Shown here piece after piece: positions 7,683-15,676 of a DNA stretch of 64,000 bases. The notes beneath the pieces were generated by a model that was not told the DNA's origin, made no database searches, and worked only from the letters and a program-made list of their open reading frames with translations. A program made the position numbers and the translations under genes. The stretch is from Acidipila sp. EB88 (GTDB taxonomy: Bacteria > Acidobacteriota > Terriglobia > Terriglobales > Acidobacteriaceae): assembly GCF_003858395.1 (NCBI RefSeq), contig NZ_QWEV01000005.1, forward strand, positions 1,302,001 to 1,366,000. Reading direction: 5' to 3'. Positions within the stretch are counted from its first letter, which is position 1; each line of letters begins with the position of its first letter.

Positions 7683-8852
7683 CTACGCCTCGACCATTTC
7701 TTCCTCTTCGGCAAAACCGTGCCGCCGCAACAGGTTGGGCAGGTTCTGCGAGAAAGCAGCCTTGGGCATCACCGAGTCACAGCCTGCCTCAATCGCCTTC
7801 AACTTCAAATCGCCCTGGATATGTTGCAGGAAGCCGATGATGGAAGTCCCGCGCTTGAGCTTGCTCTTGAGCTTAGGAATCACAGTAAGCGGCTTCGCAT
7901 TCAGGTTGTTCAGATCGAACACGATCAGCGAGGGGCGCTCAGCCTCGGGGCTGTCAGTGATGCCGGCAAGCGTTTCTTTCTCGGCCTTGCAGAAACGAAC
8001 CTTGACCCCGAGCTTGCGCGCGGTTTCCTGCATCTTGGCGACAACGAAGAGATCTTCAATGAAGCAAAGGATACGGGTCGGCGCATTTTCCAGCAGGGTG
8101 GCGACCGGCTCGGTCTCCGTGTAGTCGTTGCGCCCGTTCACATTGCCATTCGCATTGCCGTTTACATTGCGATAGTCCATGGTGGAGGGCGGTCCGTCGG
8201 CGATGTTGCCATTCACCACGCGGTACGAGTGATCCATCGGTCCGACAAAAGTGGTGGGGCCACGGCGCCCGAATTTGCCACCCTTGCGCCGACCATTGCC
8301 ATTGTTGTCCTGGAAAGGTTCCGTCCCGAACCCACCGCGCGCGCCTTCACGGTTGCCGTCCGGACCCTCGTTGGTGCGGCTTTTCCACCCACCGCCACCG
8401 CTGCCGCCGTTGTTCTGGCGTGCCTGCCGGTTGTTGCGACCCTGCCCCTGGTTGCCGGGCTGCGGTGCAGCACTGTTGCTGCCACCTTCGCCGGAACCGG
8501 TGCGCTTGCGGCCGCTCTTGCGCTTGCTCTGCGTGTGATTTTGTCCGTGATTGTTGTTGCTGGGGGCAGGCGGAGCCTGCACGGGAGCGGCGGGAGCAGC
8601 GGCGGCAATCGTGTCTCCGCTGCCGCTGTTGTCTGCCTGTGTGTCCGGACGGGATTGGGCGGTGCCAGGTGCAGCGGCACCGTTCGCGCCAGGACCTTTT
8701 CCTTTGCGCCTGCGTCTGCGTCTGCGTCCGTTTGTGCTGCCTGGGCCTGCAGGGTTTGCTTCGCCTGCAGCCTGTGCTGGAACAGCCATGCTGCCAGCGC
8801 CATGTCCATCATCTCCGTAATGGGAGGAGGACTCTGTTTGTTCTGTGCTCAT
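7683..8852 (-). CDS. Intrinsically disordered, Arg/Gly/Asn-rich protein with receiver-like C-terminal domain
   Basis: 389 residues of no assigned function. Residues 1-265 are low complexity: an Arg tract (NGRRRRRRRKGKG) near 42, Ala/Pro/Gln runs, a Gly-rich stretch and an Asn-Gly repeat (NGNANGNVNGRN), suggesting a disordered, probably nucleic-acid-binding region. Residues 272-385 look like a CheY-type alpha/beta fold: hydrophobic strands RILCFIEDLFVVAKM, SLIVFDL with an Asp where receivers carry the phosphoacceptor, TSIIGFLQH, and CDSVMPKAAF in the place of the conserved Lys strand. The acidic pocket residues after strand 1 are only partly present. The start at 8852 is supported by GAGGG nine bases upstream; the frame stays open further upstream but there it looks non-coding. 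Confidence 0.75.
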   Translation of the reverse strand: MSTEQTESSSHYGDDGHGAGSMAVPAQAAGEANPAGPGSTNGRRRRRRRKGKGPGANGAAAPGTAQSRPDTQADNSGSGDTIAAAAPAAPVQAPPAPSNNNHGQNHTQSKRKSGRKRTGSGEGGSNSAAPQPGNQGQGRNNRQARQNNGGSGGGGWKSRTNEGPDGNREGARGGFGTEPFQDNNGNGRRKGGKFGRRGPTTFVGPMDHSYRVVNGNIADGPPSTMDYRNVNGNANGNVNGRNDYTETEPVATLLENAPTRILCFIEDLFVVAKMQETARKLGVKVRFCKAEKETLAGITDSPEAERPSLIVFDLNNLNAKPLTVIPKLKSKLKRGTSIIGFLQHIQGDLKLKAIEAGCDSVMPKAAFSQNLPNLLRRHGFAEEEEMVEA

Positions 8853-9711
8853 TCGTGCACGTCCCTCGTGCGTATCCTGCTGCCCTGGATCGGACGGCAG
8901 CGAATCCATGACTCTTCGATGATTGGCCGTTCGCGTCCACGCCTGCCCGTTGCAGGCAAGGTTTGGAAAGCTGACTACCGGATCCCTGCCGGCTTTCGCC
9001 GCGCCCATCCTCGTCAAGAAACTCCGGCTAGCGGATTGTCGGGGAGAAGGAGCTACTACTCAGGACAGGATGTGTGTGGCTGACAGGCCAAGGTCAGCCG
9101 ACTGCGCTCGTACCACTTCCCTACGACGTATTCTACGTGCCGCCTGGTTCGGTGGCTGTAGCTTGCAGGCCTCATTGATTGCGCTTGTACCCTCGGGTTG
9201 CGCTTGACTCTCGGCGAGCGCATGCGCATCAACCGGCGAGGAGCGAAATAAGGCTAAGCCAGATACTACCCCGAGCCGCGTCCCCACGCAAGCACAGATC
9301 ACCGGCCTGTCCCGGGTGATCCCCCGGGCGTCCTGTCCATGTGGGATTCGGTACGCCGTATGCGCGAAAGGGAGCAGCTGCAAGCCGCTCCCTTCCATAC
9401 CGCTGGTGCAAATGGCCAGTCACTGGCCTCCTGAAGATGCCTTCGGACACGATCACTCCGAGGGCTTGCTGCACCCGGGGCGAGGCTGCCTCTTGTGGGC
9501 GCCTTCGTTCCGGGTGCTGGTACTGCTTAGCTGGGGAACCGGTCTGTGCCGGCTCTCTCCAAACGTCTCTGGCACTCTACCTATAAGCAATTTTTATGCC
9601 GAAGATGGATCTGTTTAGAGTCAGTGACTTAGCCGCCCTGGAAAAACACATTCTCCCGTTTTCCGTAGCAGTCGCCTGCAAAATATAGAGGCTTTTGTAG
9701 ATTCGCGAGGG
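8853..9711. other. Large gene-free block rich in inverted repeats
   Basis: 859 bp without a recognisable protein, although the flanking genes are tightly placed. It holds several hairpins: GGCTGAC/GTCAGCC (9078-9099, leading G at 9078), AAGGGAGC/GCTCCCTT (9368-9394), GGCCAGT/ACTGGCC (9414-9428), and a nested one with outer stem GCACCCGG (9471-9478)/CCGGGTGC (9510-9517) and inner stems GGCG/CGCC and GAGG/CCTC. It includes the promoter side of the disordered-protein gene and the 3' side of mutM. I tried tmRNA, RNase P RNA, SRP RNA and common riboswitch motifs by eye and matched none. Confidence 0.5.
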
Positions 9712-10548
9712 TCAACGCTGGCATTTCGGGCAGCTGTGCGTGCTGCGCCCGCCGATAATGGTGCGCCGGATGGGTGTGCCGCAGGTGAGGCAGGGCTGCC
9801 CTTTGCGGGCGTAGACGCGATGCTCCAGCTGGAAGAAGCCGCGTACCCCATCAGCATCCACGTAGTCGGAAACAGAGGAGCCGCCCAATGCAATGGCGTT
9901 CAGCAGCACCGACTGCAGCTCGGCGTGGAGCCTTCGCAGCCGCGGGCCTGAAACCTTGCCCGCCGCGAGCGAGGGGCGAATGCCCGCGCGATGGAGGCTT
10001 TCGTCTGCATAGATGTTGCCCACGCCGTGCAGCAGCGACTGGTTCAGCAGGGCGGCCTTGATGGCCAGCTTGCGCCCGCGGAACAGTGCAATGAACGCGT
10101 CCGCCGGGATCGACAGCGGTTCGGCGCCGGGGCCGGCAAACCCGCCCACGGTATCGAGGCGGCGCAGATCCAGCCGCCCGAACCGCCGCGCATCCACGAA
10201 CCGCAGCTCGCGGCCTGAGTGCAGCACCAGCTGGGCGTGCGTGTGCGCTGGCAGGGGCACATCGGGCTGCGAGACCAGAAGCCTGCCGGTCATGCCAAGG
10301 TGCACAATCCATTCCGCCTCCGTGACCGCGGGAGCGTCTCCCGCAGGCGCGGCAAGATCCACCACGATGTGCTTGCCCACGCGGTGGACCCGCTGAATAG
10401 TGCGCCCGGTGAGCGCCTCTGCCATCTCCAGCGGCGGCGTTTTGAAGGGTTCAGGCTTGGCACTGAACCAGGCGGAGACAATCTGGTCTCCGGCGATGCG
10501 CGCATGTACGCCGTTGGCGACGGTCTCGACTTCAGGAAGTTCGGGCAT
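9712..10548 (-). CDS. mutM: Formamidopyrimidine-DNA glycosylase (Fpg/MutM)
   Basis: A bifunctional base-excision repair enzyme that removes 8-oxoguanine and FapyG and nicks the strand. 278 residues starting MPELPEVETV, so the catalytic Pro2 and Glu3 are present after Met removal. The helix-two-turn-helix region includes NQSLLHGVGNIYADE, and the C-terminal zinc finger has CLTC then CPKC. The frame is open 29 codons upstream of this ATG, but Pro2 must be N-terminal, which fixes the start at 10548. It is the last gene of a same-strand series fbp, cupin, mutM, with 133 bp between the cupin stop and this start. Confidence 0.97.
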   Translation of the reverse strand: MPELPEVETVANGVHARIAGDQIVSAWFSAKPEPFKTPPLEMAEALTGRTIQRVHRVGKHIVVDLAAPAGDAPAVTEAEWIVHLGMTGRLLVSQPDVPLPAHTHAQLVLHSGRELRFVDARRFGRLDLRRLDTVGGFAGPGAEPLSIPADAFIALFRGRKLAIKAALLNQSLLHGVGNIYADESLHRAGIRPSLAAGKVSGPRLRRLHAELQSVLLNAIALGGSSVSDYVDADGVRGFFQLEHRVYARKGQPCLTCGTPIRRTIIGGRSTHSCPKCQR

Positions 10549-10681
10549 GCTTGTTGGATTCTCCGGGCGGCGCCTGGGCACAGAAGTTGCAGCGTGGTGA
10601 GGTTTGATCGATCCTTTCCGGATCGTAAAAGCCATGAGCCTTGCGGATTGTCGGGTGCGCGTTGATGCGATGGACAGGTGC

Positions 10682-11326
10682 TCAGGTAGAGCGAACCCAG
10701 TACCGCGACACGGCCCCGCCCACGCCCTGCACCGGGTCCGTCCGCGGGAAGGGCAGACTGCTCATCCTGGCTCGCGCTTCGGCATCCGGTGCAGTGCGGC
10801 AGATATCCCAGGTCTGCTCCGGCGGATAGGCGCCGACTACGGCAAAATCATCGCTCTTGGACAGCTCGCAGTGGCCTGTGCCGGTGGGCAGCAGCAGGAC
10901 ATCGCCGGCGCGCACCTCCACTTCTCTGCCGCCGGGACCGCCGAGCACCAAGCGCGCCGAGCCCGCGGTGAAGCCCAGAACCTCGTGCGCAGTGGAGTGG
11001 TAGTGGTGAAAGGTGTAGACGCCGTTACGCCATTGGGGCGGCCAGCCATTGCGACGAAAAAGCACTTCAAAAGCCTGCGCCGGGTCGCTGCCAGCAACCG
11101 GCACGGCCGAGTGATAGAACAGCACCGGGAGCGCGGCATTGTTGGGGCACCAGCCGATAGGCCCGAGCGGGATCGCTTCGACAAGCAACTCAGGCGTGTC
11201 CGGCGAGGCATGCTCGTCAGTGCCGCGGGCGGTCTCTGCAGCAGTCGAAGCACCATGGAACGGGGCGGCGACCAGCCCGGCGGCAAGCAGACGATGGAAG
11301 CGGCGACGGCTCAGCTCGGCAGGCAT
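10682..11326 (-). CDS. YjlB-like cupin, possible Tat-exported
   Basis: 214 residues. A single cupin domain carries motif 1 (HHYHSTAHEVLGFTAG, about 107-122) and motif 2 (GDVLLLPTGTGH), giving a likely 3-His/1-Glu metal site. LPVLFYHSAV, the NGW..WRNG segment and VVGAYP match the family of B. subtilis YjlB, whose reaction is unknown. Unlike YjlB it has an N-terminal SRRRFHRLLAAGL followed by small residues, which resembles a twin-arginine signal, so it may act outside the cytoplasm. The start at 11326 is preferred over an in-frame TTG at 11353. It lies 52 bp after fbp on the same strand. Confidence 0.85.
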   Translation of the reverse strand: MPAELSRRRFHRLLAAGLVAAPFHGASTAAETARGTDEHASPDTPELLVEAIPLGPIGWCPNNAALPVLFYHSAVPVAGSDPAQAFEVLFRRNGWPPQWRNGVYTFHHYHSTAHEVLGFTAGSARLVLGGPGGREVEVRAGDVLLLPTGTGHCELSKSDDFAVVGAYPPEQTWDICRTAPDAEARARMSSLPFPRTDPVQGVGGAVSRYWVRST

Positions 11327-11378
11327 ACCCCGTGAGATGAGGGCACCGGGCAAACAGCGGCCAGCCGCTGGGGAGTTT

Positions 11379-12365
11379 CTACTGCAGGAGCTTTTCGAGC
11401 CGGTCCACCTCGACCCGGCTGCCCACGATCAGCGACGTGCGCTCGTGGATGCTTTCGGGGTTGATCTCCAGTACACGCCCATTGCCGGAGAGTGCACGCC
11501 CCCCGGCCTGCTCCGCGATCCAGGCAAGCGGGTTGGCCTCGTACAGCAGCCGCAGCTTGCCCTTGGGCTGCTTCACGGTCGGCGGATACAGGAACACTCC
11601 GCCCTTCAACAGCGTGCGATGGAAGTCGGCCACCAGCGAGCCGATGTAGCGCGAGGAGTAGGTTTGGCCGAGGCCGCCGGTACGCAGTTCCGTCAGGTAT
11701 TGCTTGTACGTCTCCGGGAAGGTGTCGTAGTTGGCCTCGTTCACGGAGTAGTACGCACCCTGCTCCGGCATCTTCATGTTGGCGAAGGAGAGCACGTAGG
11801 CACCGATGGCGGGATCGAGCGTGAAGCCGTGCACGCCGTTGCCGGTCGTGTACACAAACACGGTCGACGGCCCATACACCACGTAGCCGGCAGCTACCTG
11901 CTTGGTGCCGGGCTGCAGCAGGGCATCTTCGACGCTGACGCCGTCAGGGCGGCGGAAGATCGAAAAGATGGTACCCACGTTGACATTGACATCAATATTG
12001 GAGGAGCCGTCGAGCGGGTCGAACACGATGATGTACTTGGCCTTGTCGCCCGAGCGATTGAAGATGACCGGCTCGTCATTTTCTTCCGAGATCAGGGCGG
12101 CAACGGAGTCGCGCATCCCGAGGCAGTGCAGCATGGCCTCGTTGGCAAACACGTCCAGCTTCTGCTGGGCCTCGCCCTGCACGTTGGTTGCGCCGGCCGC
12201 GCCGTAGACATCGTTAAGGCCGGCCTTGCGGATCTCGGCGGCGATCATCTTGGTGGCGAGCGTGATGCCGGACAGCATCCACGAAAAGGTTCCTGAAGCT
12301 TCGCCGGACTGCTGCTGCTGCTCAAGGATATGGCTTTGAATCGTCGTGATGATTGGGCTTGGCAC
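11379..12365 (-). CDS. fbp: Class I fructose-1,6-bisphosphatase
   Basis: The gluconeogenic enzyme that converts fructose-1,6-bisphosphate to fructose-6-phosphate. At 328 residues it is the usual class I length. The metal site is clear: ISEENDE near 92-98 and DPLDGSSNID from residue 116; NEANYDTFPE and the C-terminal NPESIHERTSLIVGS are also typical. The start is a GTG giving VPSPIITTIQ; no better start exists before residue 30, and homologues begin at a similar point. It is first in a minus-strand series with the cupin and mutM, and divergent from the SnoaL-like gene 119 bp away, where its promoter should lie. Confidence 0.96.
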   Translation of the reverse strand: MPSPIITTIQSHILEQQQQSGEASGTFSWMLSGITLATKMIAAEIRKAGLNDVYGAAGATNVQGEAQQKLDVFANEAMLHCLGMRDSVAALISEENDEPVIFNRSGDKAKYIIVFDPLDGSSNIDVNVNVGTIFSIFRRPDGVSVEDALLQPGTKQVAAGYVVYGPSTVFVYTTGNGVHGFTLDPAIGAYVLSFANMKMPEQGAYYSVNEANYDTFPETYKQYLTELRTGGLGQTYSSRYIGSLVADFHRTLLKGGVFLYPPTVKQPKGKLRLLYEANPLAWIAEQAGGRALSGNGRVLEINPESIHERTSLIVGSRVEVDRLEKLLQ

Positions 12366-12484
12366 GTTCCAAGACTATCAGTGCGGGCAACGCCGGCAGC
12401 CCCGTTCGCAACAGAAGATCCGCTTTGGTGAAAACTTGTGCCGGCACGGAAACAGGGCACCCGGATCGCCGCATCCCACACTGT

Positions 12485-12934
12485 ATGAGCAAAGAACTGA
12501 ACATCCAGACGCAGACGAAGTTCGGCGAAGCGATCAACAGCGGCAACCTGGAGGCGATGCGTGAGCTCGTGTCCCCCACCGTTGTGGAGCACGACCCGGG
12601 ACCAACCCAGGGCCCAGGCGCGCAGGGGTACATCGATTTGTTCACCGAGATGCGCACGGCGTTCCCCGATCTGAAGGCCAGTCCCGAGCACATCACGGCG
12701 GATGAAGATACGGTCGCCATGGCGTACACGATCACCGGGACCCATGAGGGCGACTTCCAGGGCATCGCCCCCACCGGCAAGAAGATCAAGGCCCGCGGCG
12801 TCCAGATTGCCCGCTTTGAGAACGGCAAGATGGTGGAACGCTGGGGGTCATCCGACGAACTCGGCATCCTCAAGCAGCTCGGAGTGGAACCCAAGAAGCA
12901 CGAAAGCATCTTGGAAAAGCTGGGCGTCAGCTAG
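12485..12934 (+). CDS. SnoaL-like / NTF2-fold ester cyclase family protein
   Basis: 149 residues with the cone-shaped NTF2-like fold pattern of SnoaL-like polyketide cyclases: an N-terminal helix (KFGEAINSGNLEAMRELV), VVEHDPGP, an FTEMRTAFPDL helix, then strands ending GKMVERWGSSDELGILKQLG. In the broad family the core His/Asp residues act in aldol-type cyclisation, but most genomic members have no known substrate and this one has no biosynthetic neighbours. The open frame extends 44 codons upstream over the fbp promoter region; MSKELNIQ was chosen because it is where family similarity begins. No Shine-Dalgarno is visible. Confidence 0.82.
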   Translation: MSKELNIQTQTKFGEAINSGNLEAMRELVSPTVVEHDPGPTQGPGAQGYIDLFTEMRTAFPDLKASPEHITADEDTVAMAYTITGTHEGDFQGIAPTGKKIKARGVQIARFENGKMVERWGSSDELGILKQLGVEPKKHESILEKLGVS

Positions 12935-13246
12935 CAGAGGTCTTCTTTACCGGCGGGCGGAACGCGCGTGGACGCGCCTCACTCGCGAGAGTCCCGCAGG
13001 CGTGGGTAGCGCGAGCGCTTGCCACAGGCACTATCCAGGAGGAGCCGGGCAGAAGCCCGCTTCTGTCCCGGATCATTCCTAAAACGGGTGGCGCGCCGTC
13101 GGTGCGCTGCCCGGCGCCGGCCGGTGGCGCGTTATATCATCGTGTCTGGAGTGCGTGCCCCCATGGCGCGCCAGCCACCATGCCTGAACCGCGTGTTGTG
13201 CAAAGCTCCGACCCATTCTGAAGAAAACGAGCATGCGCCAAACCAG
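12935..13246. other. Gene-free stretch before purA
   Basis: 312 bp. An imperfect hairpin at 13045-13071 pairs CCGGG-C-AGAAGC with GCTTCT-G-CCCGG with one bulged base and may end the SnoaL-like transcript. Around 13088-13125 the sequence is very GC-rich and palindromic (GGCGCGCC, GCCGGC). The purA frame is open through much of this stretch but looks non-coding. No promoter could be assigned with confidence. Confidence 0.5.
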
Positions 13247-14563
13247 ATGCGAGCAAAAACAGCAATTATTCTCGGCGCCCAGTGGGGCGATGAAGGCAAA
13301 GGCAAGATCGTCGATGTGCTGAGCGGCAGCTTCGACGTGGTAGCCCGGTACGCCGGAGGCCATAACGCCGGACACACCGTCATCATCGGTGGCAAGAAGT
13401 TCATCCTCCAGCTGGTACCCTGCGGCGTGCTGCGCCCGGACTGCCAGGCAGTGATCGGCAACGGCGTCGTGCTCGACCCCATGGCCTTCCTGAAGGAGAT
13501 CAACAAACTGCGGGACCTCGGCGTCGACGTCGATACGCAGCTTAAGGTGTCCAATCGCGCACAGGTCATCCTCGAATACCACCGCATGATCGAACTCGCC
13601 GCGGAAAGCGCGCCGGGCCGCCAGAAGATCGGCACCACATCCCGGGGTATCGGCCCGGCCTACGAAGACAAAAGTGCCCGCAATGGCCTGCGCGTTGTAG
13701 ACCTGCTGAACAAGGACCTGCTCAAGACGCACATCGAGAATGCCTGCCGCGAGAAGAACACCATCGCCCAGGCCCTGTTCGGCACGCACCCGCTGGACCC
13801 GGCCAAGATGTACGACGACTATGCCGCGGCCGCCGAGCAGCTGCGCCCCTTCGTGACCGATACCGCATCGCTGCTGAACCGCGCCATCGACGAAGGCAAG
13901 AGCGTGATGTTTGAAGGCGCGCAGGGCACGATGCTCGACATCGACCACGGCACCTATCCGTTTGTGACCTCGTCGTCCGCAACGGCCGGCGGCGCAACCA
14001 CCGGCACCGGCGTCGGCCCGACGCGCATGGGCACCGTGATTGCAGTCACCAAGGCCTATGTCACGCGGGTGGGCGAAGGTCCGTTCCCGACCGAGATCCA
14101 CGACGATGCGGGCGCGGTGCTGCAGCGCCGCGGTGCGGAGTTTGGCGCGGTTACCGGGCGGCCCCGCCGCTGCGGCTGGCTGGACCTGCCGCTGCTGCGC
14201 TACTCCAACATGATCAATGGCACGGAGTGGCTGGTGGTGACCAAGCTCGATGTGCTGGACGAGCTGGCGACGATCCCGGTCTGCGTGGGCTACGAAATCG
14301 ACGGCAAGCGCACCGATACGATGCCCGCCGATGTGCGCGGTCTCGAGTCGATCAAGCCGATCTACACCATGCTGCAGGGCTGGCAGCAAAGCACGGAGCA
14401 GGCCCGCTCGTATGACGACCTGCCCCAGCTCGCCAAGGATTACCTGTACTTTCTGGAGCAGGAGTCGAACGCCAGGATCGGCATGATCTCCACCGGGCCG
14501 GACCGCGATCAGACGATCGAGCTCCCTGCTTTCCGAACGGCTCTCCGCACTCTGCATGCCTAA
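13247..14563 (+). CDS. purA: Adenylosuccinate synthetase
   Basis: Catalyses GTP-dependent joining of IMP and aspartate, the first committed step to AMP. 438 residues from MRAKTAIILG, close to E. coli PurA (432). The P-loop-like GDEGKGK is at 14-20, followed by AGGHNAGHT, GTTSRGIGPAYEDK, GAQGTMLDIDHGTYPFVTSS, and the C-terminal ..GMISTGPDRDQTI. The frame is open for 76 codons upstream; they are arginine-rich noise and the start is set by family length, though no ribosome site is evident. Followed after 26 bp by the ABM-domain gene, probably co-transcribed. Confidence 0.97.
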   Translation: MRAKTAIILGAQWGDEGKGKIVDVLSGSFDVVARYAGGHNAGHTVIIGGKKFILQLVPCGVLRPDCQAVIGNGVVLDPMAFLKEINKLRDLGVDVDTQLKVSNRAQVILEYHRMIELAAESAPGRQKIGTTSRGIGPAYEDKSARNGLRVVDLLNKDLLKTHIENACREKNTIAQALFGTHPLDPAKMYDDYAAAAEQLRPFVTDTASLLNRAIDEGKSVMFEGAQGTMLDIDHGTYPFVTSSSATAGGATTGTGVGPTRMGTVIAVTKAYVTRVGEGPFPTEIHDDAGAVLQRRGAEFGAVTGRPRRCGWLDLPLLRYSNMINGTEWLVVTKLDVLDELATIPVCVGYEIDGKRTDTMPADVRGLESIKPIYTMLQGWQQSTEQARSYDDLPQLAKDYLYFLEQESNARIGMISTGPDRDQTIELPAFRTALRTLHA

Positions 14564-14589
14564 ACAAGGCAAAGGCTAAGGACATCCCC

Positions 14590-14886
14590 ATGGCAGAAAC
14601 AGTCAGCTTTTTGGTACGGCTCCGCTTTGCTCCTGAAGATCGTCAGGATGTCACGGAGTTTCTTCGTCAGCTGGCCGTGGAGTCCCGCAAGGAGCCTGGC
14701 TGCCTCACCTACATTCCGCACTGGAGCGAGGCAGCCTCCGACACGGTCCTGATCTACGAGCAGTACCGGGACCGTGCTGCCCACGATGCCCACCGCGCGA
14801 CCAAGCACTTTGAGAAGTACGCCGTGGGTGGCTTGTACCAGCGTATGCGCGAGCGCGCGGTGGAAGATCTTCACGTCGTGGCCTAG
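14590..14886 (+). CDS. Antibiotic-biosynthesis-monooxygenase (ABM) domain protein, YgiN-like
   Basis: 98 residues forming one ferredoxin-like ABM domain: VSFLVRLRF strand, the EPGCLTYIPHWS strand with the typical Glu-Pro-Gly-Cys, IYEQYRD, and the HxxxxHF helix (AHRATKHFEKY). Members such as YgiN act as cofactor-free quinol monooxygenases or dimeric small-molecule enzymes; the substrate here is unknown. It starts 26 bp after purA. The 3' end is odd: its last codons and stop are the first unit of a 15-bp triplicate repeat in which the other two units carry TGG where this one has TAG. Confidence 0.88.
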   Translation: MAETVSFLVRLRFAPEDRQDVTEFLRQLAVESRKEPGCLTYIPHWSEAASDTVLIYEQYRDRAAHDAHRATKHFEKYAVGGLYQRMRERAVEDLHVVA

Positions 14887-14919
14887 TTCGTGGTGGCCTG
14901 GTTCGTCGCGGCCTGGTTC
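14875..14919 (+). repeat. Three 15-bp tandem units across a stop codon
   Basis: Units GTCGTGGCCTAGTTC (14875-14889), GTGGTGGCCTGGTTC (14890-14904) and GTCGCGGCCTGGTTC (14905-14919). Read in the frame of the upstream gene they give VVA-stop-F, VVAWF, VAAWF. Confidence 0.85.
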
Positions 14920-15085
14920 GGGCCGGCCACGGTTCGGGTACACTGCGGTCACCTGTTCCAGCTTTGACCCGGGGGCGTACATTCATCGCATGGCGCTCCC
15001 GTATCCATCCAGCGGCTCTTGTGCCCGAGCGGTTAGCGTGGTGCTCCCGCGTCGTTTCTGTCGTGCCCTGCGCCCCGAAAAAGAC

Positions 15086-15616
15086 ATGGCGATACCAGGC
15101 TGTGGCGGCGGTGAACCACTGCCCATCGGAACGAGGGGCGCATCCCTGGCCATGACGGCGGTCATCGTTGCCATGCTGTGCTCCGCCTGCCCTGCGCAGG
15201 TGGTGCACCTGCCGATTGGCAAGAACAAAGGCGCCGAGCATAAGCAGATTGAGCAGCTCGAAAGCCAGTGGCGCGAGGCTGCGCTGGCCGGGGATACCGC
15301 CACGCTGTCCACCATGCTGGCCGAAAGCTACGTGGGCATCGGCCCCGACGGAACAATCGCCAGCAAGACCGAGGATCTGCAGGCACGAACCTCCGGCCTG
15401 GAGCACTTCAAGACGCTGAAGATTGAGGAAGAAAAGATTCGGATCTACGGCACCACTGCCGTGGTCACGTCCAAGGTCCATGCCGAGGGTATCTACGCGG
15501 GCCAAGCGGTATCCGGCGAGTATCGCTACACGCGCGTGTGGAACCTGTCGCACGGGCAGTGGCATATTGTGAGCTTTGAGGCCAACCGGGCGCATGATGC
15601 GAGCGAGCGCCGGTAG
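15086..15616 (+). CDS. Secreted DUF4440 / NTF2-like protein
   Basis: About 176 residues. After an N-terminal hydrophobic segment ending LCSACPAQ, which reads as a signal peptide or possible lipoprotein leader, the mature part matches the DUF4440 NTF2-like pattern: LESQWREAALAGDTATLSTMLAESYVGIGPDG, an IRIYGTTAVVTSKV strand, and RVWNLSHGQWHIVSFEAN at the end. Such proteins are often binding or minor catalytic modules of unknown role. The start is uncertain: ATGs at 14990, 15086 and 15152 are all in frame; 15086 is chosen since it leaves an Arg ahead of the hydrophobic core. Convergent with folP. Confidence 0.75.
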   Translation: MAIPGCGGGEPLPIGTRGASLAMTAVIVAMLCSACPAQVVHLPIGKNKGAEHKQIEQLESQWREAALAGDTATLSTMLAESYVGIGPDGTIASKTEDLQARTSGLEHFKTLKIEEEKIRIYGTTAVVTSKVHAEGIYAGQAVSGEYRYTRVWNLSHGQWHIVSFEANRAHDASERR

Positions 15617-15676
15617 TCGCTCTTCTGCCGTCCCCTACACCCGTGCCGCGAGGAGCAGGCTTGCAGACCACCTGAG

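Noticed and set aside
8100..8175. CRISPR-like or satellite array
   Set aside because: The short repeats encode the Asn-Gly run of the disordered protein and have no spacer-repeat structure.
9301..9440. Cobalamin-type riboswitch or other known riboswitch
   Set aside because: The short GGCCAGTCACTGGCC palindrome resembles a B12-box fragment only by chance; the rest of the conserved core is missing on both strands.
13079..14572. 497-codon minus-strand ORF opposite purA
   Set aside because: It mirrors the purA codons exactly, and purA is certain from its motifs.
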